From NCBI GenBank assembly GCA_001464695.1, contig LNDQ01000079.1, positions 1 to 64,000 of the forward strand: a DNA stretch of 64,000 nucleotides, given 5' to 3'. The notes under the pieces are model-generated. The model was not told the DNA's origin, made no database searches, and saw nothing but the letters and a program-made list of their open reading frames with translations. Source of the DNA: Betaproteobacteria bacterium Ga0077523. GTDB taxonomy: Bacteria > Pseudomonadota > Gammaproteobacteria > Burkholderiales > Ga0077523. The translations under genes and the position numbers were made by a program. Every line of letters begins with the position of its first letter. The stretch's first letter is position 1. This document shows positions 18,556 through 26,458 of this stretch, piece by piece.

Positions 18556-19044
18556 TTACTTCGCCACCCGCTCCAGCCACCGGCGCGTCCACTCGACATC
18601 CATCGCCCCGCTGCGCGCAATGCGCTGGTGCTCGCGATCGTAGAAGTACACGCGTGGGGTCTCGCCACGCCAGGCAGGGTCCACCGCATGGCGAATCTTC
18701 TCCGCGTAGTCGTCGGCGAACGCAAGATGCCCGCTCGTGCCGGCATCGTAGCGGTCGAGCACGCCAACGATGGCCATGGACTCGTCGAGCGATTCCGTGG
18801 CGATCTGGATGATCGGGATGCCCGGAAACTGCTTCCGGTAGGCACGCCACTGAGCCATTTCCGCGAAGCACGGCGCGCAGTGCACGGACCAGAACACCAG
18901 CACGAACGGACGGCCGGCATGCGCCTGGCGCAGGGCAGCGGGACTCCCGGCGTCGAAGGGCGCGAGGCGCGGTTCCGCTTGTGCCAGCGTCGAGGACAGG
19001 ACCAGGCCGATCAACGTCCACCACAGCACGCGCGATGGCTTCAT
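18556..19044 (-). CDS. TlpA/thioredoxin-like redoxin
   Basis: 162-aa periplasmic thioredoxin-fold protein. Signal peptide ends LAQA; the active site is CAPC in VLVFWSVHCAPCFAEMAQW (near residues 55-58), the usual TlpA/ResA position. The cis-Pro region appears as TPRVYFYDRE. Such proteins reduce disulfides of apo-cytochromes or copper-site cysteines in the periplasm. Start ATG 19044 overlaps the stop of the BNR-like gene by 4 nt, so it is the third gene of a receptor / BNR protein / redoxin operon. Target unknown. Confidence 0.85.
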   Translation of the reverse strand: MKPSRVLWWTLIGLVLSSTLAQAEPRLAPFDAGSPAALRQAHAGRPFVLVFWSVHCAPCFAEMAQWRAYRKQFPGIPIIQIATESLDESMAIVGVLDRYDAGTSGHLAFADDYAEKIRHAVDPAWRGETPRVYFYDREHQRIARSGAMDVEWTRRWLERVAK

Positions 19045-20231
19045 GGTGGCACGGCACTCAACGTCAGTCCTTCGGCCCGGGTGTTCCAGAATACGACGAA
19101 GCTGTTGCCCACGCGCAGCAGCTGGGGATGCCCCGAAGCATCTCCGCTACTGGCCAACTGATGGTCAGCCCAGGTTGCTCCCCGGTCCGACGAGGTCATC
19201 GCGTGCAGCCGGGTTATTGTCCCGTCGAACTCCTTCCACACCACCACCACGCGGTCGCCGGCGGCCGTGAGGTCGGGATGCTCGGCCGCCACCCCACCGA
19301 GCTGGCGCTGGCCATCGACCTTGCCATCGCCCAACCGGCCGTAGAACGCACCCGCGCCGTCCGATGATTGTGCAAACCAGACCGCGTGCAGCGTACCGGC
19401 ACCATCCGCCACCACGGAAGGGCCGTGATGCGGACAGGCGTCGATTCGCCAGTCGTCGAACGTCACCCGACGCAGTTCCGTCACCGTGCCGTCAGGCGCG
19501 AGCACGGCGAGCGCATGGTCGCGCACGTTCGGTTCGAACACGTGCCGCCACATCGCATCCATGCTCCCATCACCTCGAGGGCGCAGTGCGATCCGGCAAC
19601 ACTCGCAGCTGTGGTCGCCCACCTTGAAGTCGCCGCGGAAGCTCGCTCCGCGATCGTCCGACACGGCGTAGTACAGGGCAGCGCCCCGATAGTCCGGCTC
19701 GCCCTGCTCTTTCGCGAGCACGGCATCGCGCCGATCGATCCAGGCGACGAACACCTGGCCGCGTTGCGATACCGCCACCGCGTCGAAGCGGTGGGTGATC
19801 TGCTGGCGATCCCGATGCACGGTGACGGGCGCGCTGAAGGTCTTGCCGCCGTCGATCGATCGGGTGAAGCGGATCTCGCCGGTGTACGGCTTGGCGAGCG
19901 GGTGGGTCCACGTAACGTAGAGCTCATTCGAAGCGCCGATCGCGATCTTGGGTCGGGCATCGCCGTCGGCCTCGATGCGTTCGTCGGCCTCCGACAAGGC
20001 GACCGGCATCGACCATGGCTGGCCGACGCCGCTCGCGCGGCGGATCACCACCCTGCCTGCGTCCACATGTACGGCCCAGATCGTTCCGGTAGCGTCCACC
20101 GCAGCCGAAGAGCCGAGTGCGAACCGTTGCGGATGCGGTTTGCCTCCGACGTGGGCCGTATGGTCCTGCGCTGACGCCGCACCGGCCGCGATCAGCAATG
20201 CCGTCGCAACGAATCCGCGTCTGCCTACCAC
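19041..20231 (-). CDS. Exported BNR/sialidase-like beta-propeller protein
   Basis: About 396-aa periplasmic protein with sialidase-type (BNR) repeats: FTRSIDGGKTFSAPV, AVSDDRGASFRGDF and MTSSDRGATWADHQL carry S-x-D-x-G-x-T-W/F boxes. I see none of the full catalytic set of sialidases, so an enzymatic role is doubtful. A Cys-rich motif GDHSCECCRIALRP sits mid-protein and could bind a metal. Start: GTG 20231, which overlaps the receptor stop and gives the signal-like VVGRRGFVATALLIAAGAASA; longer starts lie wholly inside the receptor gene in another frame. Middle gene of the operon with the TonB receptor (upstream) and the redoxin (downstream). Confidence 0.8.
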   Translation of the reverse strand: MVGRRGFVATALLIAAGAASAQDHTAHVGGKPHPQRFALGSSAAVDATGTIWAVHVDAGRVVIRRASGVGQPWSMPVALSEADERIEADGDARPKIAIGASNELYVTWTHPLAKPYTGEIRFTRSIDGGKTFSAPVTVHRDRQQITHRFDAVAVSQRGQVFVAWIDRRDAVLAKEQGEPDYRGAALYYAVSDDRGASFRGDFKVGDHSCECCRIALRPRGDGSMDAMWRHVFEPNVRDHALAVLAPDGTVTELRRVTFDDWRIDACPHHGPSVVADGAGTLHAVWFAQSSDGAGAFYGRLGDGKVDGQRQLGGVAAEHPDLTAAGDRVVVVWKEFDGTITRLHAMTSSDRGATWADHQLASSGDASGHPQLLRVGNSFVVFWNTRAEGLTLSAVPP

Positions 20232-22357
20232 CGCAACTCGACCCCGGCGTAGAGGGAACGCGGCAATCCGGGTGAGTACACCGGCGTGTTCGAGGAAACC
20301 GATGCGCTGTCGGCGTAGCGCTCGTCGAGCAGGTTCATGATGCGGGCGAACACGGAGAAGGATTTGTTGATCTGCTGGTTGAACCGGAGATTGATGAGAT
20401 CGTAGCCCGAATACTTGCCGAAGGTCGCCGAGTTCGAGGCCTCGAGCCAGTAGGACCCGATGCGCACCCATTCGAGCTGCACCAGCGTCTTCTCGGTCGG
20501 TGTCCAGGACAAGCGTGTGTTGGCCAGTACGCGCGGCGCGGCTTCCATCTCCCGGCCGCTGAAATCGGCCGTGGCGGTGACGAAGTTCACGTACTTGTGG
20601 ATCGCGTACGACGCTGCCACGTCCAGGCGCCAATGCTGTGTGAACGGCATGGCAAGGCCCACTTCGATGCCGCGGCTCTCGGTCTTGCCGGCGTTGACGT
20701 TGGTGGTCACGTTGGTGGCCAGGTCGCGCTGGCTCACCAGGTCGTCGTACTTGATGAGGTCGTAGAGCGCGACGTTGTAACCCAGGGATCGGATCTCGCC
20801 GCGCATGCCCACCTCGAACTGGTTCGCCTGGATCGGCTTCAGGGTCAGCAACGCGTTGGCCCGTGCGAGAGCGCGTACTCCCGTCGTGTCATTGCCGGCG
20901 CGGAACAACTGTCCTTCGGAGGGGACGCGAAAGCCGTGGTTGTACGAGGTGTAGAGCGTGGTCTGGGGGTCGATCTGGAAGGTGGCACCGAACTTCGGGC
21001 TCACCTGAGTGAAGTTGACGGACGCGTCGGCAATCTGCCCGTAGAAGCGCGAGGCGCCGTTCACGTTCGCCTGCACGGCACCCGCGCCGAGATTGTTCTG
21101 CATGTCGTAGGACAGATCGTCGTAACGCGCGCCCACTGTGATCCGCAACCGCTCGAACGGCGAGACTTCCGTGTGCACGTAGGGCGAGACGCTGGTGAAG
21201 GTGACGTCGTAGTCGTAGATGCGCGTTCCCAGCACGTAGCTGTTATAGGACGTGTTCGCGCCGGTGCCGGTCCGCGAGGTGATGATGTTGTCTTCGGCGC
21301 GGGAACCGGGGCTTTGATCGAGATCGATGCCGACGATGACACGCGGCCGCCACGCCCCGGCGAAATCCTGCCGCCACTTCGCGAGCAGACCGTAGGACAT
21401 GTTCTGCGTGCTCTCGATGCGCGGATCGGAACTCAGGTTGAACGACCCGTTGAGATCCATGCTGTTGTCGCGCAGGTAGGCCGTGAGCGACAGCAGGCTC
21501 GAATCGAACTCCCGCTCGAAGGCGGTGGACAGTCGCAGCGCCTGCACCTTGCGGAACGCGATGGAGAAGTTGTTCTTCGTCGGGTTGTTCTCGTAGTCGC
21601 CGAGGGTGAGCGGTGCATTGGCGCCGGTCTCCTGGTCGATGTTGGCGTAGGCGAGCACGGTCTTGAAGCTGGTGCGCCCGTCCACCTCGTAGTCCCAGCG
21701 CAGGCCGGCGCTCTGCCGGTCGTACGCGGTCTTGTCGCGCCACCCGTCGGTGTGCGTGACGTTCAGGTCCGCTCGCAGTCCACCGAAACCGGTCATGCCG
21801 GTGCTGGCGCTGCCCATCAGGCGGCCCCAGCCGTAGCTGCCGCCTTCCAGGGACAGGGCGGCGTCCGGAGTCGCCGACGGCCCACGCGTGAGCACGTTGA
21901 TGATCCCGCCGATGGCGTCGGAGCCATACAACGCGGTGCCTGGTCCGCGCGTGACTTCGATGCCACCCGACATCGGGATGTTGATCTCGTAGAGCGCGTT
22001 GTGGTTGAACATCCCGGTGGCACGGATCGGGATGCCGTCCTCGAGGAAGAGATACAACGGGCTGGTGGTGAACGGCTGGCGGATGGAAGTGGTATGCCCC
22101 TCGCCGTTCGTCACCGCGACCGCCACGCCCGGCACCTGCCCGAGGATCTGCTGCGGATGCATGGGACCGGTCTGGCGGATCACCTCGGGCTTGATGATGC
22201 CGATGGAAGCCGGGGTCTCGGACAGCAGCGCTTTCTCGCGCGTACCGGTGACGGTGACCTCGGGTGTGCGCTGGTCGGGGGTGGGCGAATCGGTCTGGGC
22301 GGCGACCGGCGCACCCAACAGCGCGACGATCGGGGCGAGGGCAACGGAAAAGCGCAT
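20225..22357 (-). CDS. TonB-dependent receptor, ligand unknown
   Basis: 710-aa outer-membrane receptor. Signal peptide (to PVAAQ), TonB box region PEVTVTGTRE, plug (SIGIIKPEVIRQTGPMHPQQILGQVPGVAVAV..., IEVTRGPGTALYGSDAIGGIINVLTRG) and a barrel ending YAGVELRW. The plug apex loop reads QPFTTSPLYLFLEDGIPIRATGMFNHNALYEINIP and is His/Met-containing. First gene of a three-gene operon with the BNR and redoxin genes. The association with a Cys-rich exported protein and a TlpA-like redoxin is more like metal (for example copper) acquisition than siderophore uptake, but this is inference; no Fur box or riboswitch was recognised upstream. Confidence 0.87.
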   Translation of the reverse strand: MRFSVALAPIVALLGAPVAAQTDSPTPDQRTPEVTVTGTREKALLSETPASIGIIKPEVIRQTGPMHPQQILGQVPGVAVAVTNGEGHTTSIRQPFTTSPLYLFLEDGIPIRATGMFNHNALYEINIPMSGGIEVTRGPGTALYGSDAIGGIINVLTRGPSATPDAALSLEGGSYGWGRLMGSASTGMTGFGGLRADLNVTHTDGWRDKTAYDRQSAGLRWDYEVDGRTSFKTVLAYANIDQETGANAPLTLGDYENNPTKNNFSIAFRKVQALRLSTAFEREFDSSLLSLTAYLRDNSMDLNGSFNLSSDPRIESTQNMSYGLLAKWRQDFAGAWRPRVIVGIDLDQSPGSRAEDNIITSRTGTGANTSYNSYVLGTRIYDYDVTFTSVSPYVHTEVSPFERLRITVGARYDDLSYDMQNNLGAGAVQANVNGASRFYGQIADASVNFTQVSPKFGATFQIDPQTTLYTSYNHGFRVPSEGQLFRAGNDTTGVRALARANALLTLKPIQANQFEVGMRGEIRSLGYNVALYDLIKYDDLVSQRDLATNVTTNVNAGKTESRGIEVGLAMPFTQHWRLDVAASYAIHKYVNFVTATADFSGREMEAAPRVLANTRLSWTPTEKTLVQLEWVRIGSYWLEASNSATFGKYSGYDLINLRFNQQINKSFSVFARIMNLLDERYADSASVSSNTPVYSPGLPRSLYAGVELRW

Positions 22358-22528
22358 GGCGTGCGACGCGCGATCGGCGCCGGCTCATCGGGAAACCGGG
22401 GCGAGTCTAAGTGCCCGGGATGCGCGACGGAATGTGACTCAGTGACGCGCGACAATCCGTCGCACCTGACTGGAAGAAAACACTGAACCACGGAACACGG
22501 AGGACACCGAGGAACCCTTCGCGACATT

Positions 22529-22624
22529 CCCTCCCCCGGTATCGCCGGGGGAGGGTCAGGGTTGGGGCTGCACACTCAACTTCGCCCCCATCCCGACCTT
22601 CCCCCACCTTCAGGTGGGGGAAGG
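22529..22624. repeat. Palindromic repeat pair in 321-bp spacer
   Basis: Two palindromes of the dispersed family (CCCTCCCCCGG arms at 22529-22554; CCTTCCCCCACC arms at about 22598-22624) between napH and the TonB receptor, both on the minus strand. The rest of the 22358-22678 spacer holds no gene that I can support; it must contain the receptor promoter but no site was recognised. Confidence 0.8.
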
Positions 22625-22678
22625 AGTCGAAGCGCTGCGCCGGGTTCTTCGTGGTTCAGATGTTGCAGCTGTACGCCT

Positions 22679-23530
22679 CTACGCCCGCTTCCCGAACCGC
22701 CCTCCCATCTCGAACACGTCATCCGCACACACATCGAGACACCGCCCGCAGTTGGTGCAGTCCCCGCTCAGGATAACCGGTGAGGCTTGCGGATCTTTCG
22801 GTTTCAGCGCCGGCACGATCACGTGCGGTTCCGGACACACGCGAAAGCAGTCACCGCAGTCGGTGCAGGCGCTGCGGCGAACGGCACTCACGCGCACCAG
22901 CGAAACCTTGCCGGCGATGCCGTAGAACGCGCCGACCGGGCACAGATAGCTGCACCAGCCCCGGCGGCTCACCATCAGGTCGAACAGGAACACGGCGAGC
23001 ACGATGATCCACGCAAGGCCGAGACCGAAGACCAACCCTCGCTGCAGCATCGTCACCGGGTTGACCAGTTCCCAGGCAATCGCACCGGTGGCGGCCGACG
23101 CGCCGATCGAGGCCGCCAGGATCCAGAGCCTCGTGCCCTTGCGCGGTTGCCAGTTCGCACCGATACGCAGCGTGGTCCGCAGCCAGTGTGCGGCATCGGT
23201 GACGATGTTGATCGGACAGACCCAGGAGCAGTAGACACGGCCACCGATCAGCGCATAGATGACCAACACCGTGATCGCGCCGAGCAACGCGGTGGTGGCG
23301 ATCGCGTGACCGCCCGCGTAGGACTGCAGCAGCACGAACGGGTCGGTGAGCGGCAACGTGTCGAGGAAGAGGCTGGACGCGAGGTTGCCTTTCAGCCACC
23401 ACACGCCGAACCAGGGACCGATCAGGAACAGCGCGAGGATGGTGATCTGCGAGGTACGGCGGGCGAGCAGCCATTGGTTGCGGGCGAGGAAGCCTCGCAC
23501 GGGCGGGGGGCTCGCCGTGATGGCCTCCAT
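22679..23530 (-). CDS. napH: NapH-family membrane ferredoxin (quinol dehydrogenase)
   Basis: 283-aa inner-membrane protein with four or five membrane segments and two cytoplasmic-side Cys motifs (YCSWVCPINIVTD and WCSYLCPVGAF), then two 4Fe-4S ferredoxin motifs (CTDCGDCFRVCPEP and CTNCGRCLDVCADD). This is the NapH/MauN architecture: with NapG it takes electrons from quinol and passes them to a periplasmic reductase. Downstream of napG with an 80-bp repeat between them. No napA, napB or nosZ is present in the window, so the final acceptor is unknown. Confidence 0.92.
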   Translation of the reverse strand: MEAITASPPPVRGFLARNQWLLARRTSQITILALFLIGPWFGVWWLKGNLASSLFLDTLPLTDPFVLLQSYAGGHAIATTALLGAITVLVIYALIGGRVYCSWVCPINIVTDAAHWLRTTLRIGANWQPRKGTRLWILAASIGASAATGAIAWELVNPVTMLQRGLVFGLGLAWIIVLAVFLFDLMVSRRGWCSYLCPVGAFYGIAGKVSLVRVSAVRRSACTDCGDCFRVCPEPHVIVPALKPKDPQASPVILSGDCTNCGRCLDVCADDVFEMGGRFGKRA

Positions 23531-23534
23531 CGAG

Positions 23535-23606
23535 CCCCCACCCTAGCCCTCCCCCGGCAAAGCCGGGGGAGGGGATGTACACCCCTTCCCCCGGCTTTGC
23601 CGGGGA
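23535..23606. repeat. Palindromic repeats between napG and napH
   Basis: Two palindromes of the dispersed family (arms CCCTCCCCCGGC at about 23547-23573; CCTTCCCCCGGC partner at about 23584-23606) fill the gap between the napG stop and napH start codons, splitting what is otherwise a compact gene pair. Confidence 0.85.
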
Positions 23607-23609
23607 CCA

Positions 23610-24278
23610 TCAAACCTTCTTCCCCACCCCACCCGGCCGGTCATGCCGCACCAGATCCCGCGGCAGCACCTTGATCGACGCTTCCGCCGTCACGCAAGCC
23701 TGCTCGCACTTGCCGCAGCCGGTGCATTTGTCCCGATACACCGTCGGCTCGAAATAGCCGCGACCGTCGGTCTGGCGGCGCTCCATGCTGATGGCTTCGT
23801 CCTTGATCGGACAGGCGAGGTAGCAGGCCCGGCAGTTGGCGCCGCGCGCCACCGCGTAGCAGGTGTCGCGGCTGGTCAGCACGGCCACACCCATCTCGGC
23901 CTTGCGGATGTCCTTCAGTTCCTTGGTCAGCGCGCCGGTCGGACAGGCCTCGACGCAGGGAATGTCCGGGCACATCTCGCACGGCACCTGGCGTGCCACG
24001 AAGTACGGCGTACCGGCGGTCACGCCATCGCCCAGTTCCGCGAGCTTCAGGGTGTCATACGGACAGGCTCGCACGCACAGCCCGCAGCGGACGCAGGCCG
24101 AAGCGAAGTCGTCCTCCGCCAGCGCACCAGGCGGCCGAATGGCCCAGGCCGGTCGCGCTTTCGACTGTTCGCTGTAAGTCCCGAGCAGCAGCCCCAGCAC
24201 ACCGGCCGAGCCGGCCATCCCGAGGCAACTCGCGACGAACTGGCGCCGTCCCGGTTTGTTGCTGCCGTCCTCTGCCAT
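23610..24278 (-). CDS. napG: NapG/MauM-family periplasmic ferredoxin
   Basis: 222-aa ferredoxin-type protein with a twin-arginine signal (GRRQFVASCLGMAG) and four cysteine clusters: CVRCGLCVRACP, CEMCPDIPCVEACP, CRACYLACP and CTGCGKCEQAC, matching the four 4Fe-4S centres of NapG. It would be Tat-exported and receive electrons from NapH. ATG 24278 has a GGGAGG site eight bases upstream; longer starts fall into the intergenic region shared with the divergent regB-like kinase, so both may share control. Redox regulation by the neighbour RegBA pair is plausible. Confidence 0.92.
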   Translation of the reverse strand: MAEDGSNKPGRRQFVASCLGMAGSAGVLGLLLGTYSEQSKARPAWAIRPPGALAEDDFASACVRCGLCVRACPYDTLKLAELGDGVTAGTPYFVARQVPCEMCPDIPCVEACPTGALTKELKDIRKAEMGVAVLTSRDTCYAVARGANCRACYLACPIKDEAISMERRQTDGRGYFEPTVYRDKCTGCGKCEQACVTAEASIKVLPRDLVRHDRPGGVGKKV

Positions 24279-24421
24279 GGCGACCTCCCGATGCTGCACG
24301 GTGTTGCACTGCATTCTGCCTCGTTTGTCCTGAGGCGCAAGCGGGCCGCGGCAAATCGCCGCACCAGCGGCGGAGGCGTACGGGGGCTCGCTACAATCCG
24401 GCTTCCCGCAATCGCCCCACC

Positions 24422-25693
24422 ATGACGCCCCCGCCCGATACCCTCCCCGCACTCGACGCCGGTGCTCGCAACCTGAAGCGTCTGTTCGTGCTGCGCTGGA
24501 TCGCTCTGGCCGCGACCGCCGGCGCTGTTGCCGCCGCCAAGCAGATCGCAGGGGTCGATCTGCCGCTCGCGCCATTGGTGGTGGTCCTCGGTGCCGCCGT
24601 CGTGCTCAACGCCTGGACCGGCATGCGCTTGCGCTCGCCGCGGCCGGTGGGCGACCCGGAACTGTTCCTGCAACTGCTCGCCGACGTGGGCGTGCTCACC
24701 GGCGTGTTGTACTTCACCGGCGGCTGGTCCAATTCCTTCGTCACGCTGTTCCTGCTGCCGCTCATGATCGCCGCGACCTTGCTGCCGGCACGCCACGCAT
24801 GGGCCATGGCCGGCATCACGTTCGCCTGCTACACGCTGCTCGGATTCTTCTACCTGCCGTTGCCGCATATTCACCATGGCGAGAACGAGTTCGGCCTGCA
24901 CGTGATCGGCATGTGGGTGAGCTTCGCGTTGTCCGCGGGCGTGATCGCCTATTTCGTGGTGCACATGGCGCAGTCATTGCGGCGCCGCGATCGCGAACTC
25001 GCCACCGCCCGCGAGAACGCCCTGCGCGATAGCCAGGTACTCGCGATGGGTACGCTTGCCGCTGGTGCCGCGCATCAGCTCGGCACGCCGCTCGCGACCA
25101 TGGCGGTGGTCGTGCGCGAGCTCGAACGCAGCCATGGCGCCGATCCCACATTGAACCAGGACCTGCGCGAATTGCGGACACAGATCGATCACTGCAAACG
25201 GATCCTGTCCGACATCGCTGCATCGGCCGGAGCGCAACGCGCCGAGGGCGGGTCGAGCCAGCCGCTCGACGAGTATCTGGCCCGCGCCATCGAGAACTGG
25301 CAGGCGCTGCGGCCCGGTGTGAACGTGCAGTGTGCATGGGAAGGCCCACGCCCCGCACCACGTATCGTCAACGAACTCACTCTCGGCCAATCACTCGTTT
25401 CGCTGCTCGACAATGCCGCCGACGCGAGCCCCGAAGGCATCGAGATGGTGGGCTCGTGGACGCCGACGATGCTGAGCCTGGAGATTCGCGATCATGGTGC
25501 CGGTGTGTCGCCGGAGATCGTGCGCGCAGCAGGCCGTGCCGCCATCTCGACGAAGCCCGACGGTCACGGCGTCGGCTTGATGATCGCGACAGCGGCGATC
25601 GAGCGGTTCGGCGGCAAGGTGACCCTCATGAATCGCGCCGGCGGCGGTGCCTGCACGCGGCTGGATCTGCCGTTGGAGCGGATCGCGGCGTGA
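24422..25693 (+). CDS. regB: RegB/PrrB-type redox sensor histidine kinase
   Basis: 423-aa membrane kinase. Six hydrophobic segments fill residues 15-185, including GGWSNSFVTLFLLP, which matches the ubiquinone-site motif of RegB (GGxxNPFxxL...P). The phosphorylation helix has GAAHQLGTPLATMAVV (His218). Downstream, Cys258 in QIDHCKRILSDIAA aligns in position with the redox-active cysteine of RegB. N and G boxes follow (SLLDNAADASPEG, DHGAGV, TKPDGHGVGLMIA). ATG 24422 lies just after the divergent napG promoter region. In family members low oxygen or reduced quinone turns the kinase on. Partner regulator is the next gene, coupled by a GTGA overlap. Confidence 0.92.
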   Translation: MTPPPDTLPALDAGARNLKRLFVLRWIALAATAGAVAAAKQIAGVDLPLAPLVVVLGAAVVLNAWTGMRLRSPRPVGDPELFLQLLADVGVLTGVLYFTGGWSNSFVTLFLLPLMIAATLLPARHAWAMAGITFACYTLLGFFYLPLPHIHHGENEFGLHVIGMWVSFALSAGVIAYFVVHMAQSLRRRDRELATARENALRDSQVLAMGTLAAGAAHQLGTPLATMAVVVRELERSHGADPTLNQDLRELRTQIDHCKRILSDIAASAGAQRAEGGSSQPLDEYLARAIENWQALRPGVNVQCAWEGPRPAPRIVNELTLGQSLVSLLDNAADASPEGIEMVGSWTPTMLSLEIRDHGAGVSPEIVRAAGRAAISTKPDGHGVGLMIATAAIERFGGKVTLMNRAGGGACTRLDLPLERIAA

Positions 25694-26319
25694 CCAGGCG
25701 TCGCTGCCCCCATCCCAACCTTCCCCCGGCAAAGCCGTGCGCTTCGCTGCCCCCATCCCCCGCCTTCCCCCAACGGCGTTGGGGGAAGGAGCCGTACGTC
25801 CCCTCCCCCGTCGAAGACGACGCCTCCCTGCGCAGCGTCCTCGCCCGCGCGATGGAGCGCCGCGGCTTTGCCGTGCGCGTCGCCGCGGACGCAGACCAGG
25901 CGCTCACCGCAGCGCGCGCGCAGACACCCACGCACGCCATCGTCGATCTGCGTCTGCCCGGCGCCTCCGGACTCACCGTCGTCCCGGCCTTGCGTGCGCT
26001 CGATGCCGCGATGCGCATCGTCGTGCTCACCGGCTACGCGAGCATCGCGACCGCGGTCGAGGCCATCAAGCTCGGTGCCACGCACTACCTCGCGAAACCC
26101 GTGGACGCAGACCAGATCGTCGCAGCATTCGGCGAAACCGCCGGCCACGCCGACACCGACGTCCCGCAGAAGCCGCTGTCGGTGGACCGACTCGAGTGGG
26201 AACACATCCAGAAGATCCTGAACGAGCACGCCGGCAACATCTCCGCCACCGCGCGCAGCCTCGGGATGCATCGCCGCACGTTGCAACGCAAGCTCGCCAA
26301 ACGCGCGCCCAGCGAATAG
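25690..26319 (+). CDS. regA: RegA/ActR-type response regulator with repeat-derived N-terminus
   Basis: About 209 aa if read from GTG 25690, which overlaps the kinase stop (GTGA). Receiver domain: acidic VEDD (about residues 41-44), phospho-acceptor Asp86 in HAIVDLRLPGASG, T/S in VLTGYASI and Lys in HYLAKPVDADQ; C-terminal FIS-type helix-turn-helix NISATARSLGMHRRTLQRKL. The spacing between the acid pair and Asp86 is normal. However, residues 4-40 are translated palindromic repeat (HPNLPPAKPCASLPP...) and the usual hydrophobic first strand (LLLVEDD) is replaced by SPVEDD. No start codon with a ribosome site exists after the repeat. It may be a functional but altered protein, or a damaged gene. 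Confidence 0.8.
   Translation: MTRRRCPHPNLPPAKPCASLPPSPAFPQRRWGKEPYVPSPVEDDASLRSVLARAMERRGFAVRVAADADQALTAARAQTPTHAIVDLRLPGASGLTVVPALRALDAAMRIVVLTGYASIATAVEAIKLGATHYLAKPVDADQIVAAFGETAGHADTDVPQKPLSVDRLEWEHIQKILNEHAGNISATARSLGMHRRTLQRKLAKRAPSE
25699..25811. repeat. Palindromic repeat inside start of regA-like gene
   Basis: Dispersed-family repeat (units CCCCATCCCAACCTTCCCCC and CCTTCCCCCAACGGCG with its pair, then CGTACGTCCCCTCCCCC) lies between the overlapping GTGA and the first recognisable receiver codons, and stays open in the regulator's frame. Confidence 0.88.
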
Positions 26320-26328
26320 CGCCCACAG

Positions 26329-26357
26329 TGTCATTTCGCAATTGACACTCATTCTCA
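26329..26357 (+). promoter_or_regulatory. Possible Fur box / promoter element
   Basis: TGTCATTTCGCAATTGACA (26329-26347) is an inverted repeat with one mismatch. It overlaps a perfect -35 word TTGACA (26342-26347) and, at 26343-26357, a 15-base 7-1-7 Fur-like site (reverse TGAGAATGAGTGTCA). No convincing -10 follows at 17 bp. It stands 100 bp before the metalloprotease / S4 operon. Regulator identity is inferred. Confidence 0.5.
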
Positions 26358-26458
26358 TCTGAGGCACAGTCCCGCCGCCAGCCCACGGATCCCCCGCGCC
26401 CCGCCGCGCGACCGCAGCCAGCCCTTCATCAACTGGCTGTCGCCCCGGGAGACGTTGG

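Noticed and set aside
19041..20633. Longer start of the BNR-like protein (530 codons)
   Set aside because: The added 134 residues lie inside the TonB receptor gene in another frame and have no signal peptide; GTG 20231 gives one.
20597..22486. Plus-strand 629-codon frame opposite the TonB receptor
   Set aside because: Shadow of the receptor gene, which has all plug and barrel motifs.
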